Source: Rutstroemia sp. NJR-2017a BVV2
Lineage: Eukaryota; Ascomycota; Leotiomycetes; Helotiales; Rutstroemiaceae
DNA: 64,000 nt
NCBI GenBank assembly: GCA_002946415.1
Contig: NJPS01000043.1
Location: 1 to 64,000, forward strand
Direction of reading: 5' to 3'
A program made the translations under genes and the position numbers. The stretch's first letter is position 1, and every line of letters begins with the position of its first letter. The notes under the pieces were generated by a model. That model had not been told where the DNA came from. It did no database searches and saw nothing but the letters and a program-made list of their open reading frames with translations. This document shows, in pieces, positions 10,497-20,193 of this stretch.

Positions 10497-12092
10497 ATGA
10501 CTAGACAAATCGTCATTCTAGGAGCCTCCTATGCTGGCTTGATAGTCGCCCACAGGCGAGTTAATGTTTTTGCACAGTCTCAGATCTTCATAACTAACCT
10601 ATATCCATAGGCTCTTGAAAGAAACCCTACCCAAAGTCCCAGATATCAAGGTCCTCCTTGTCTCGCCTTCGGAACATATGTATTGGAACATGTCATCAAT
10701 TCGGGGTCTGTGATCGAATCCGACTACTGAGTACCTATATCTAACAATGAGCAGCTATGGTTCCAGGTCAAGTTGAAATTGATGATGTAAGCCCCATTGC
10801 TTCTCCCGGATTTATTCCTTCACAGAAGCTGATACCCATCTCAGTTATTTGCACCAATCGTCCCCGGCTTCGCAAAATACCCCGAAAGGTCGTTCCGATT
10901 TGTCAAAGGGATCGCAGTTCCGGCGGGTCTCAACAGAGCTGCTAAAACAGTGCGAATCAAGCACGATGGCTCAGGGCACCTAACCGACGAGCCATACGAG
11001 TTCATTGTAGTTGCTACCGGGACCTCAGCACCAGCACCAGATATGCCATGGAAGGCGGGAGTCTGGAGTTACCATGACATGAAGAATATGCTGCAGGGCT
11101 ATAAGGACAAAATCTCGAGGGCTAGTGCAATAGTAATTGGAGGAGGGGGTCCTACGGGAGTTGAGCTTGCAGGGGAGCTGGCTTCCGCGAACGGCCATCG
11201 CAACGGGGTTACTTTGGTATTCTTCGGAATTTATGACGTAAATCGACAGCATCACTAACAGATTCCAGCTCAGTTCCAGCGAGGAACTGCTCCCTAATAT
11301 AGGTCATTTATCGGTCAGCAGAGAAGCAGAAGATAAACTAACAACACTGGGTGCCAAAGTACTCTTAGGCCGGCCAATCAGCGGCTTTGTTGAGCCTTGC
11401 GACGGCTCAGAACTGCGGATTTTCAGGACAAGCGAGGGATTTCATCGATGTACCTGTAATCTATATCTGCCTGCCACAGGCAACTCACGGAACAGTTGTA
11501 TCCTTCAGAGCGAATTGTTCGAGGCTCGCACCGGACTGGCACGGGTTGACGAGTTTCTTAGAATCGAAGGAACCGAAGACATCTGGGCCGCTGGGGATAT
11601 CAGCAATGCGGAACCGGCTCTGTATGTAAATGCTGTGAGACAGGGATTGTGGGTAGCAAAGAACTTGGATCGGGTGCTGAGAGATAAAGAGCCCAAGGCA
11701 TATGAGTTTAATAAACCTTGTAAGTGCTCGTCCTCTCATTTTCCAGGCACCCCTTTTCTGGAGAGCCCGTTCGATACAACCCCAAGATCCGTCTTTGCAG
11801 CATCAACTCGATACTAATTTTTCGTTCGATAGCAAAAATCACCGTCAGTCTCGGGCGGGAGAAGGTCGAGTGTCCGAAATATGACGACAGGACATTCTTT
11901 GGGGCTTGCTCCATTGCCTACTCCAAAGTCTGCGAAAAACTCTTTGGTATGCATACATACATTTACTCCATGCATGCATTGATAAACGCGACTAAGTGCT
12001 AACGATAATTGCCACAAACAGGAAAAAGCAGTGAGACACCTGACCTGGAGATTCCAAATCCGGAAGCATTTGTCAATGGTACCTTCTTCTGA
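10497..12092 (+). CDS. AIF/AMID-like FAD-dependent oxidoreductase
   Basis: Seven exons: 10497-10555, 10611-10705, 10755-10786, 10845-11216, 11269-11719, 11833-11946 and 12022-12092, giving 397 residues. The FAD-binding start VILGASYAGLIVAHRLLK is formed across intron 1, a GC-AG intron (CACAG|GCGAGT). Intron 2 uses a weak GTCTGT donor. A second dinucleotide fold, IVIGGGGPTGVELAGE, binds NAD(P)H. The C-terminal GTEDIWAAGDISN motif contacts FAD. The family includes apoptosis-inducing factor 2 and AMID-type NADH oxidoreductases. Residues about 205-260 are more divergent than usual. The C-terminus lacks the hydrophobic tail seen in some relatives. All junctions keep frame. Function beyond flavin-dependent redox chemistry cannot be told. 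Confidence 0.85.
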
Positions 12093-12625
12093 GAAGTGCA
12101 ATCCTACCCCCCTGCCCTCGAGAGGTCGACTTTGAGATGCATGTTCAGCTACTGAGAAAAGGTAATGGCGGAAGGGAATTGGGCATGAGGTTGGATGTAT
12201 AAGATGGAAACTAATTACCAAAACAGCGGGCAGAATGCTGCCAAGAATATACCACTGGGCGCAAGAAGCAACGAAGTAATGAAGAAGCGATTTAGCAAAC
12301 GATGAGCAAATATGCACTCTTGTGCTGCAGCAAATCAAAAATAAAAGTATTGTATTCAAATATCTGCAACGCTGCTTCGCTGTGCTGTCGTGCTTTCCCA
12401 TGAATCTCATATATGAGACGCTTAAACATCCCATCAAATCTATATGCAGTCTCCTCTATCTATATTTAAATACCTCATAGCAGAGTCTCGAAATGTCAAA
12501 ATGGATATTGTACAAGTGGCAAAAAGAAAATGAGTAAAACTCCCCCCAAGATACCTTCCAACTCCAGTCCCATCCATTGAGTCCAAATCCCAGCCACTAG
12601 GCCATAGGTCCAAAAATTACTGTAT
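12093..12625. other. Convergent intergenic region
   Basis: About 530 bp between two converging genes, presumably both 3' untranslated regions. The minus-strand open frame here has no family features and I regard it as chance. Confidence 0.5.
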
Positions 12626-14170
12626 CTAGTTGTCCTTCGCACTGCCCAAAATCTTCTTCTCCTTCTCAATATCCTTCAACGTCGCCCTCATCTCTTTCCT
12701 AATAATCTCATTAAATTGCTCCCACCCTTCCAAATACAGATGATGTCCCGCTTTCTGGATAATAATCACTTCCGCCCGCCCATTCTCTAACTCCTTTTCC
12801 TCCTTACTCGCACTCCGCAGCACCTTCTCCTTCTCCTCGTTGCACGCCTGAACAGCTGCATGTCCACCCGCGATATCCATCCAATCGTGCTGGCCATACA
12901 TGAACAAGACCGGGTATCCATGTTCTTTCTGTGGCGGCTGAGTCGAAGGGATAGTTTGTCGTCCGAGCTTATGGACACGACGGATTAAAGGCGAGCGCGC
13001 GAATGCGCCAGGCGCGAGAATGTAAGGCAGCGCGTACTCCCCGCTTCCGCGCTGGCGGAAGAGAGAGTAGGCGTAGATGTGCAGGGCTTGGCTCTCGTCG
13101 GTCTGTAGATGCGAGAAGCGGCGTGATGTCCATCCGGAGACGAGACGCGGACCGAAAGGGCCGGCCCAGCGGACGAGAGAGAAGGGGGAGATGTTGGCGT
13201 CCCAAAGGTAAGAAAGCCAGCCTGGTAGGGGACGTCTGGGCGGGTCGGAGGATTTGGAGGATTTGGAGTCTTTGCCGTTGCGGTTCATAAAATTGTTTTT
13301 GTCGCCGCTGGTGGGGTTGGTTACGATGTCGACTTCAGCGTCTTGGTTGACTTCATTGGCGAGGGTGGATTCGCTAGGTTCGGGCATCGCGGCTTGAGTT
13401 GCGTAGGGGTCTTCAGGAATCCCGACTGGTGACGCGAGGATAAGTTTATTGAGATGGCCGGGGTATTTCAGGGCGTAGGCTGTTGCCATGTATCCACCCA
13501 TACTGTGCCCTAGGAGTGTAAATTTGTCGATCTTCTTGAGAATCCGCCATTCCTCTAGAGCATCGATGAACCAGTTCTCCGCTTCTGATATCTTTCCCGC
13601 TTGGTCTTTGGCGCTGATTTTAAACGGTGGTCTGGTACTTCGTCCCATTCCAAGCATGTCTAAAGCGTAGATCTTCCAGCCGGGTACTTGACTCAATCCT
13701 TCAAAATTCTTGTAGAAGAATCCGAGACCTGCGCCGTAACCGTGTAGCATAACTAGATTCTCTTTAACCTCCTCGCCCACTCGTTCCACCGAGAACTCAT
13801 TCAATGCTCTGTTCTTGCCACTCAATTGTATCAAATTCGAGTGCCATTGCCGTGGGCCGTGTGGGTCGTTTATGGAATTGGTTCGAACGGGCGTTGACAG
13901 TGCTGCTGGGTCATTGTTGACGGAGAGAGTAGAGGTACCAGCAGATACTGGCGCAGAACCAGTTTGCGTATGCGTCGGAGGTTTTTGCAGATATGGGATG
14001 AAGGACAGAACATTGTGTTCTGCGACGGCTGGTGAAACGCTTGCCCACCACTGGCTGAAAGCTGGTTTATATCCCAACGGAAAACGACCAGGCGCTGGGG
14101 CAATGCCTTTGGGTGCTTCTCGCTGAGATGCCAGTACTGGCTTTTGGCCGTGAGAGTCGGAGGCAGACAT
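12626..14170 (-). CDS. Alpha/beta hydrolase, Cld1/ABHD5-like phospholipase
   Basis: 514 residues from the ATG opening MSASDSHGQKP. The oxyanion block LVMLHGYGAGLGFFYKNFE and the nucleophile elbow LLGHSMGGYMA are typical of the CGI-58/ABHD4/Cld1 group. The acid is probably in GQHDWMDIAGG and the catalytic His in KAGHHLYLEGW. Cld1 in yeast is a mitochondrial cardiolipin-specific deacylase needed for acyl remodelling; this is the likely role. The frame stays open 57 codons upstream and reads like a basic, hydrophobic presequence, but contains no ATG. A mitochondrial targeting exon may therefore exist upstream of 14341. A low-complexity insert (about 320-350) separates the core from the lid region. 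Confidence 0.85.
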   Translation of the reverse strand: MSASDSHGQKPVLASQREAPKGIAPAPGRFPLGYKPAFSQWWASVSPAVAEHNVLSFIPYLQKPPTHTQTGSAPVSAGTSTLSVNNDPAALSTPVRTNSINDPHGPRQWHSNLIQLSGKNRALNEFSVERVGEEVKENLVMLHGYGAGLGFFYKNFEGLSQVPGWKIYALDMLGMGRSTRPPFKISAKDQAGKISEAENWFIDALEEWRILKKIDKFTLLGHSMGGYMATAYALKYPGHLNKLILASPVGIPEDPYATQAAMPEPSESTLANEVNQDAEVDIVTNPTSGDKNNFMNRNGKDSKSSKSSDPPRRPLPGWLSYLWDANISPFSLVRWAGPFGPRLVSGWTSRRFSHLQTDESQALHIYAYSLFRQRGSGEYALPYILAPGAFARSPLIRRVHKLGRQTIPSTQPPQKEHGYPVLFMYGQHDWMDIAGGHAAVQACNEEKEKVLRSASKEEKELENGRAEVIIIQKAGHHLYLEGWEQFNEIIRKEMRATLKDIEKEKKILGSAKDN

Positions 14171-15319
14171 TGTGGAATATTTTGTGAGTTTCGAGAATCG
14201 CTTGAGATATAGAAGCGCAGACTTTCGTCCACCAAGTATATCTGTAGGTCCTGATCGCAATAGGATCGCCGGCAGAGTAGGTAGTGAATACAACTTGGAG
14301 AGACGAATGGGGAGGCAAACAGATCTGCCTCTCAACCACAAGTATTTAAGGAAGGTACAATGTGTTGTTGTTGTCTTGGGTCGACGGAGTTAAGAACGGG
14401 GTGTATTGTATAGCCGGGGGGGGAAATGCGCCACCTTCAATGTCGACGTCGGCCGAAGAACGTCGCAGAAAGGTGCTGTATGGAGTCCGAGCTAATATAA
14501 GAGCAAGAAGGGAGAGAACCGCAAGCTGTTGTGGCGAAAAGTTGTAGAGACTGTGCTATATACCTTCTTTAAACCAATAAGGAATTCATAGGAAGTAGAA
14601 CACTATTTGCAGAGATGGATCCCATACAGTACACGTTCGTCATCGACTCGAAAAGACGAATGCGAGTCAACCCGAATGCGCGGCAGGCCGTCGGCCATCG
14701 GTGCAACTAGAACTTCCGCAGACGTAAAAGGGCCAATTGAAGGCCGCCATTTTCACACATTGAATACTGGGGCATTGGGCAAAGTAATGCACCTACTCCT
14801 TTTCGCATTCGTGTCTCATTGTATTCATCAGCAGATGTAGCCTGAGCTGCCTGGCCATCTGATGGAACTCCGTGCGTTATGCTTCTGTTGCTGCTCCTGC
14901 TCGATGATGCCGTTCTTCTACATTCTACTTCGTACAGTAAGGCGTGGTGGGGCGTGGAGCTTGTGGGAGGAGACGGTGTCCGGAGCTATTGGGGGTTCTT
15001 GCCGGCCTTCTAGAACTAGAACTTGTAAAGCAAGATCAGCATCATATGATATCGGTGAACAAAATATGTTTTCCTGTGCTGCACAACCATACTCCCGTAC
15101 CAATCCAGACACAATATCATATAACAGCAATAAAGGCGGGCAGCGCGACAATTAGAAGAGAGGTATTTGCGACTCCAGGAAGCTACGAACCTATCACAAC
15201 TTTTGCGCATGCGCCGTCATCCCCATTCTGCAGCACCCGAAAAAACCAAAGTGAACCCCAACCACAGCATGATGATAACGCCATAGCCACCGCAGACCCT
15301 TTGAAATTCATTCCTCACC
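14171..15319. promoter_or_regulatory. Divergent intergenic region, Cld1-like / spo7
   Basis: About 1.15 kb between head-to-head genes. It includes the open but ATG-less extension of the lipase frame (14171-14341) and a GGGGGGG run near 14418. No other gene recognised. Confidence 0.45.
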
Positions 15320-16714
15320 ATGTCAAACAAGATTGACCAATTCGTGAAAGGCGCTCCGCCGCCGGGAAGCCCTATGCCGTCTGTCCCAACAACTGGGGTT
15401 ATACCGACGATCGAAACTTCTGTCGCCGACCCATTAGCATCTCTTCCTTCCTCTCCACCACAGATATACCTCAATCTTCTCATTCTCGAAGCTTCGCTCC
15501 GCGCACAATGGCTACAGCTACGCACGCGACGTCGACAGCATACCTTTTTCTTAGGCCTGCTGGGTCTATGGAATATCTATTTCGGCTATGCGCTATTTCT
15601 TGCGCCTCGAGAAGACGGCAGTGGTGTGGGGGGTTCGGTATACTGGGTCGTGGAAATGATAGATAAGGTTTGTTTTATGGGTGGCATAGTGACAGCTTTG
15701 CTAGTTTGGGGGACCGGGCAATGGGAACGGGGAATTCGATGGCCGCGACGATTTGTTGGGATTACAAATAGAGGACTTCGGGGGTTCAATTGCAAGCTGG
15801 TGGTAATTAGACAGTCATGGTGGAAGGAGATATTTTCCACCTTATCATTCGTCTTTTCTTACGGTCTGTTTTCTGGCAGCAGCGGGAGCTCATATCGGTT
15901 TGTGGACCAGGCATTATTGAGGGAGTCGGAAAAGGCAGGAAAGGGCGGCGGCCATCATGCGCTACCAAATATACACGAAGACGATAGAACGGCTGGATAC
16001 ATGGAAGACTTGTCGCCAGGTGGAGACTATGTGAAACTTCTTCTACTTCCCAAACCTTTTTCACCCAACTTCAGGGAGAATTGGGATCTATATCGCATGG
16101 AGTATTGGGAGAAAGAGAATGAGCGAAGGAGAATACTGAGACAAAAACTCAAGGAACGAGAACACGCACTCGCGAAACAACAAGGTGGATGGTTATGGTG
16201 GACAGGATATCGCGGATGGAGGAGAAACAATGCTACAGATGTCGAGAAGATACATTACCGACCGCACCGACAAAGCTCATCCGAGAAGCGTCCAAGAAGC
16301 GCCAGCGTGCGCTCCAACTCTCGCAACTCATCCCGAAGCGCTACACCGACCGCCGAATCAGAGCTCGAACGTCCGACTGCCGGTCACATCCGCAAAGGAA
16401 GTAGTGCATCAACGGCCTCAGAACGCAGGAAAAAGAAGACATTGTCCGGATCCACTAGACAGAAACTTTCCCCACCAGGTTCCATGTCCCGTTCCTCGAC
16501 TCCAGATGTGCCATCGCCTTTGGTAAGGGAGAATAGTTTTACGAGCACATCGACTTCGGATAGTGAACGGCCTATTACTCCGATGATGGGAGATGGAGAT
16601 TCGGTTAGATCCCTGAGGTCATCTGCTAAGGGGAAGTCGAGTTCGGGCACGGGTTCGTTGAGAGGAAAGAGAATTGATGCGCTGGCTCAGAGTGGTGATG
16701 GTGATGGTAGATAG
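15320..16714 (+). CDS. spo7: Spo7-like regulatory subunit of the Nem1-Spo7 phosphatase
   Basis: A single exon of 464 residues. The start ATG lies in a good context (caccATGtca). Two membrane spans (about residues 75-96 and 117-131) follow the conserved LLILEASLRAQWLQLRTRR segment. A second conserved cytosolic block, LLLLPKPFSPNFRENWDLYR, is typical of fungal Spo7, which binds Nem1 at the nuclear envelope/ER to dephosphorylate Pah1 lipin and control phosphatidate use. The C-terminal 150 residues are Ser/Arg-rich and probably disordered, and may be phosphorylated. The yeast protein is shorter; the long tail is common in filamentous fungi. Confidence 0.9.
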   Translation: MSNKIDQFVKGAPPPGSPMPSVPTTGVIPTIETSVADPLASLPSSPPQIYLNLLILEASLRAQWLQLRTRRRQHTFFLGLLGLWNIYFGYALFLAPREDGSGVGGSVYWVVEMIDKVCFMGGIVTALLVWGTGQWERGIRWPRRFVGITNRGLRGFNCKLVVIRQSWWKEIFSTLSFVFSYGLFSGSSGSSYRFVDQALLRESEKAGKGGGHHALPNIHEDDRTAGYMEDLSPGGDYVKLLLLPKPFSPNFRENWDLYRMEYWEKENERRRILRQKLKEREHALAKQQGGWLWWTGYRGWRRNNATDVEKIHYRPHRQSSSEKRPRSASVRSNSRNSSRSATPTAESELERPTAGHIRKGSSASTASERRKKKTLSGSTRQKLSPPGSMSRSSTPDVPSPLVRENSFTSTSTSDSERPITPMMGDGDSVRSLRSSAKGKSSSGTGSLRGKRIDALAQSGDGDGR

Positions 16715-17204
16715 ATACCTACTAGTACTTAATGTTATTGATTGGTTGCTCTCCTGTCCTCTTGCATGCCAGTATGCTGCATTCGAGATATGCTCTCCGT
16801 TTAAAGGCTCAGCGACGGAGAGTGGCAAGTGCACTTGCTGAGTCGCAAAGCATGTAATCATGTAGGCTGGGATCAACCGATAACGGAAAAGTCGAGAAGA
16901 GAGTGAAAGTGTCTTCTCCAGCTCTGGATCTCTCATTGTCAACGAATGGTCCTCTTATGTAGTCTTGTTGAATCCCTCTCCAGGTCCAGATATTAAGAAC
17001 GAAGTAAGAGTATAAGTCCATTCTATTCTCTTGGGTATCTTTCATCAATCATGGTATAACTCCTCATGACAACATCATAATTTCCGTGCACCTTTACCCG
17101 CATAAAAATCAGACAAATCCCGCATATCTCGACTCCACAAACGCCGAACCCAATCTAATCGTACACCTATCCCAATATCCAATATCAAACGCTTCCTGCA
17201 GCAT
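16715..17204. other. Convergent intergenic region
   Basis: About 490 bp of 3' flanks between converging genes. Nothing else seen. Confidence 0.5.
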
Positions 17205-18600
17205 TCAAAGGACCCTCGAAGGGAGCCGAGAAACTGGCCTACCAGGACCTTTGGTACTCCTGGCGCCTTCGACATCTTGCGGCTTTATCGACGAGATACG
17301 CAAGTTGAGATTCCTGGATTTATTCACAGGCGGCCTCCGTCCTTTGTTGGTTTTACTTCCACGCGGTCGACCAACGGGTCTTCGAGTCGGCTGCCAAGTC
17401 TCGTCCTCATCTTTATCCTTAGCTTCAACGTGACATTCCACCCTAAGGACATCACCACCATCATCAGCATCACAGACCATTCCAAGTTCAACAATAAGAT
17501 AGTCCGACAGTCCCATATCATGACCATTATCCAATGTAAACACCTCTCCAAGCCGGGTATACCTTCGCATCTTCTCCAGTATCTCAGCAACGATGAGAAA
17601 CGGCGGTATATCATCCGGATCGACTATCCTCAGCCCATCAGGCGTCTGTTCCTCAACCACACAGTGTTCCTCCTGCACACGAAAGCTCCTTAGAAACTCA
17701 ATCGCCTCCTCGATCTCCGATTCCGTTATCGATTGTAAGCAAGATGCTACAGGTAACTTCGCAACCACTTCTTCGTCGAAGATAATCTGTCTTTCCATAT
17801 CCGTCATGTCACGCTGCATCCTAATGCGCATAATGCGATTCATCGCGCTCTTCAGCAGCTCTTCTTCCGTCTTGGGTCTGGTATGTTCGCGGTCATAGAT
17901 GTGCACGAAATGCGCGATTTGCGTGTCTGTGAGCTCAAGGAAAGAGACGGCTGTTTTGAAGGTCATGTGGTGGGTCATTTCTTGGAGGAGGATCAGCTTT
18001 GCGCCGTCGGAGAGATCGTCGAAGTCTGGGGGGCCTATGACGCCCTGGGTTGCATTGATAGTTAGTTTGAGAGTGGCAGATAGTAGGAGGTTTTCTGCTC
18101 ACAGGAGGTACCCAACTGGGCTCTGAGTCTTCGCTGTCTGAATCGCACATGTGTGATGAGTTTGTATCGTATGCGGGCGTGATATCTAAGCCGAAAGTGT
18201 CGAATTCGGTTTCTACTTGAGATGTAAGCCTGTCGTCACCTGGGTGGACAGGATTTTCTGTAGATTGCCCACTCGCATTCAGAGAAAAGCTTTCCGCGCT
18301 GGGCGTAAGGCAAGCCGCTTGAGATGCAACTGTATCAGGCGTGGTTGAAGTAGTTAGACCTGGCGTTGGGGATCGAGAAGTCGAGCTTGAGGAACAAGCA
18401 ACGCCAGAATCCAATTGGTGAATGGTCGGCGATTCTAACTGAACTTCGGGATCTGAGTAGCGGGCAGGTAAACGTCGAATGCGTGAAGGGAAAGAAGCTG
18501 AGCCCATCGTTGTGGTTGTTCTTGGTTTCGTGGTGTTGTGTAAAGGAACGAAGAAGCTGGGGAAGTTTAACGTCGAAAAGAAGCCCCGAGCTCCGAGCAT
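17205..18600 (-). CDS. AT-hook protein of unknown function
   Basis: Two exons, 18600-18103 and 18044-17205, joined by a 58-nt intron (GTGAGC ... CTAACTAT ... CCCAG), giving 445 residues. I do not recognise a named family. The N-terminal half is Ser/Thr-rich and probably disordered. A helical domain follows from about residue 180, containing RIMRIRMQRDMTDMERQII. The C-terminus has an AT-hook, RRPVGRPRGSK, and a second, weaker one, KGPGRPVSR, so minor-groove DNA binding and a nuclear location are likely. The start may instead be the in-frame ATG 32 codons downstream (MGSASFPSR). Confidence 0.75.
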
Positions 18601-19993
18601 TCAAATGCTGTATAGTTAAGCTCTAGTATCGGCCGCCTTTCTGCTGTATGCTTGTCGAAAGTGAATTGGGAAGATGATGTACATCAAATATCACGTGAAT
18701 CAGTCGCTTCCGAAAAGGAGATGACAATCAATTCTATTCTCACGACGTTGATGGAGAGAGCGATGAGAAAGATGATCTCATTTGATTAAATCGCTCTGAT
18801 TTCTCAATGATTTGATTAACGTTCATAGTATGTTATATTTTCCATAGGCAAAGAGACCGTCGCCATCTCTATCCGGCTAGGATACCGGGTGACGATGCTT
18901 CGAGTAACCCTTCATATTATGGTTAAGATGAATAAGTCGTGTCATATAAGATATAATACGGCTTCTAGAAGAGAAGAGTAAGCAACTGTTTCTGTTTCTT
19001 TCCTGCTTTTATTTGTTAATCGGTGGGAGTAGACTGAAGAATATCCTGCCCGTACCGGGCATTCAGAGGCCATGGAATCAGTGGCTACTATTGTCAGTAT
19101 CACCACTATCATTCACTGACTATCGTATTCACATAGATTTTGGGTGTGCGTCCATTCCAGATTCCAACGATTAACCTAGTGTAAGGACCACCTAATGAAT
19201 CCTAGAAAGCCGAAATGGATAGGCCTGCTCACTATTCGTTCTCAACCTCCATACATCTATTTCGGAATCGTTCCAAGTGCGCACATCTGCCGAATACACT
19301 CGCCCTAAGTCAGCGAGAGTTGAAACCTAGGCATTTGCACACCTCTCACTGGCAATAAAAAGACGCGAACTGGTTGAAACTTCTTGGACTATCATTTCTG
19401 CCACAGAGAAATGTAATTTATTGGTCGAGACGAGGACAGCACAATTCCATGACCTTGCTGAATACATTTCTTAGTGGCTGCATTTTATGCAAACGCTGGC
19501 TCAAGACGTGATCATGGCCACGTCCGAATCTCGTGTGCGAGAAAAAGATATGGTTGAGAAGAAGTGAACAGACGGAAAATCTGCTGTCAAGGGGGAGCAG
19601 AGTCTGGAAATTAACACAACTTTTTCAACAAGGCAACGCCAAATTCATTCATGTGCTTACAACATCCTTACGATTCGAACTTCGAAGTTGTGAAATAACT
19701 AAAAATAAGAATGAGATGACAAAACCCTAGTATAAACGTCAGAAGAAGTGAAGAAACCCCGACTCGTCTTCTTTTCCTTCCTGGAAAGACTCAATCGTTC
19801 ACGACCGACACTTCGCCCTCACGACTGCAGAGTAGCTAACGATATTGATGCATGAATGCGTACTTCATATTCCTTCTCCTGTGACCATACCTCGAATTAA
19901 TCGCGTAGCTTTATGTCAATATCCTGCACAGGACCAAATAAAGCACCGATTCGTTTCGTCCTTGTCCCAAAAGTCCATGTAGCGGTGTCTACC
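18601..19993. other. Gene-poor region upstream of the retroelement
   Basis: About 1.4 kb. It holds the 5' flank of the AT-hook gene and, at its right end, the original 3' flank of the ankyrin gene before the copia insertion. No gene recognised. Confidence 0.5.
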
Positions 19994-19998
19994 GCCTT
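19994..19998. repeat. Target-site duplication, left copy (gcctt)
   Basis: The five bases gcctt lie immediately before the first TG of the element and recur at 24711-24715 just after the closing CA. A 5-bp duplication is the size expected for LTR retrotransposon integrase. Confidence 0.92.
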
Positions 19999-20179
19999 TG
20001 TCAGGAAATGCTTATGTAATACTGTAGTTGTCAGGAAATGCTTATGTAATACTGTAGTATTTATGGATCGTTCGGCCATCTGGCCACTTTCAGTAATATC
20101 ATCATTATTAATTACTACTGTCATTAAAATCATACACTAAACCGCTTCCATTCCAACTAATCAAGTTATAATCCTAACA
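19999..20179 (+). repeat. 5' LTR with an internal 30-bp tandem duplication
   Basis: 181 bp, beginning TGTCAGG and ending CCTAACA. The first 30 bases (19999-20028) are repeated exactly at 20029-20058, so this copy is 30 bp longer than the 151-bp 3' LTR. The target duplication abuts 19998, so the extra unit belongs to the element. Confidence 0.93.
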
Positions 20180-20193
20180 GGTTATGAGCCCGG
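20180..20193 (+). promoter_or_regulatory. Primer-binding site, half-tRNA type (initiator tRNA-Met)
   Basis: GGTTATGAGCCC follows the LTR directly. It is complementary to GGGCUCAUAACC, the anticodon stem-loop of fungal initiator tRNA-Met, not to a tRNA 3' end. Priming by a cleaved half-tRNA is known for Drosophila copia and yeast Ty5. The ATG inside this site (20184-20186) is also the first codon of gag. Confidence 0.8.

Noticed and set aside
11814..12437. Minus-strand 207-codon frame overlapping the AIF-like gene end
   Set aside because: It overlaps well-supported exons of the plus-strand gene and shows no family features.
12626..14341. 571-residue start for the Cld1-like lipase
   Set aside because: The first codon would be TTG. 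The extension has no ATG, so I start at 14170 and note a possible upstream exon.
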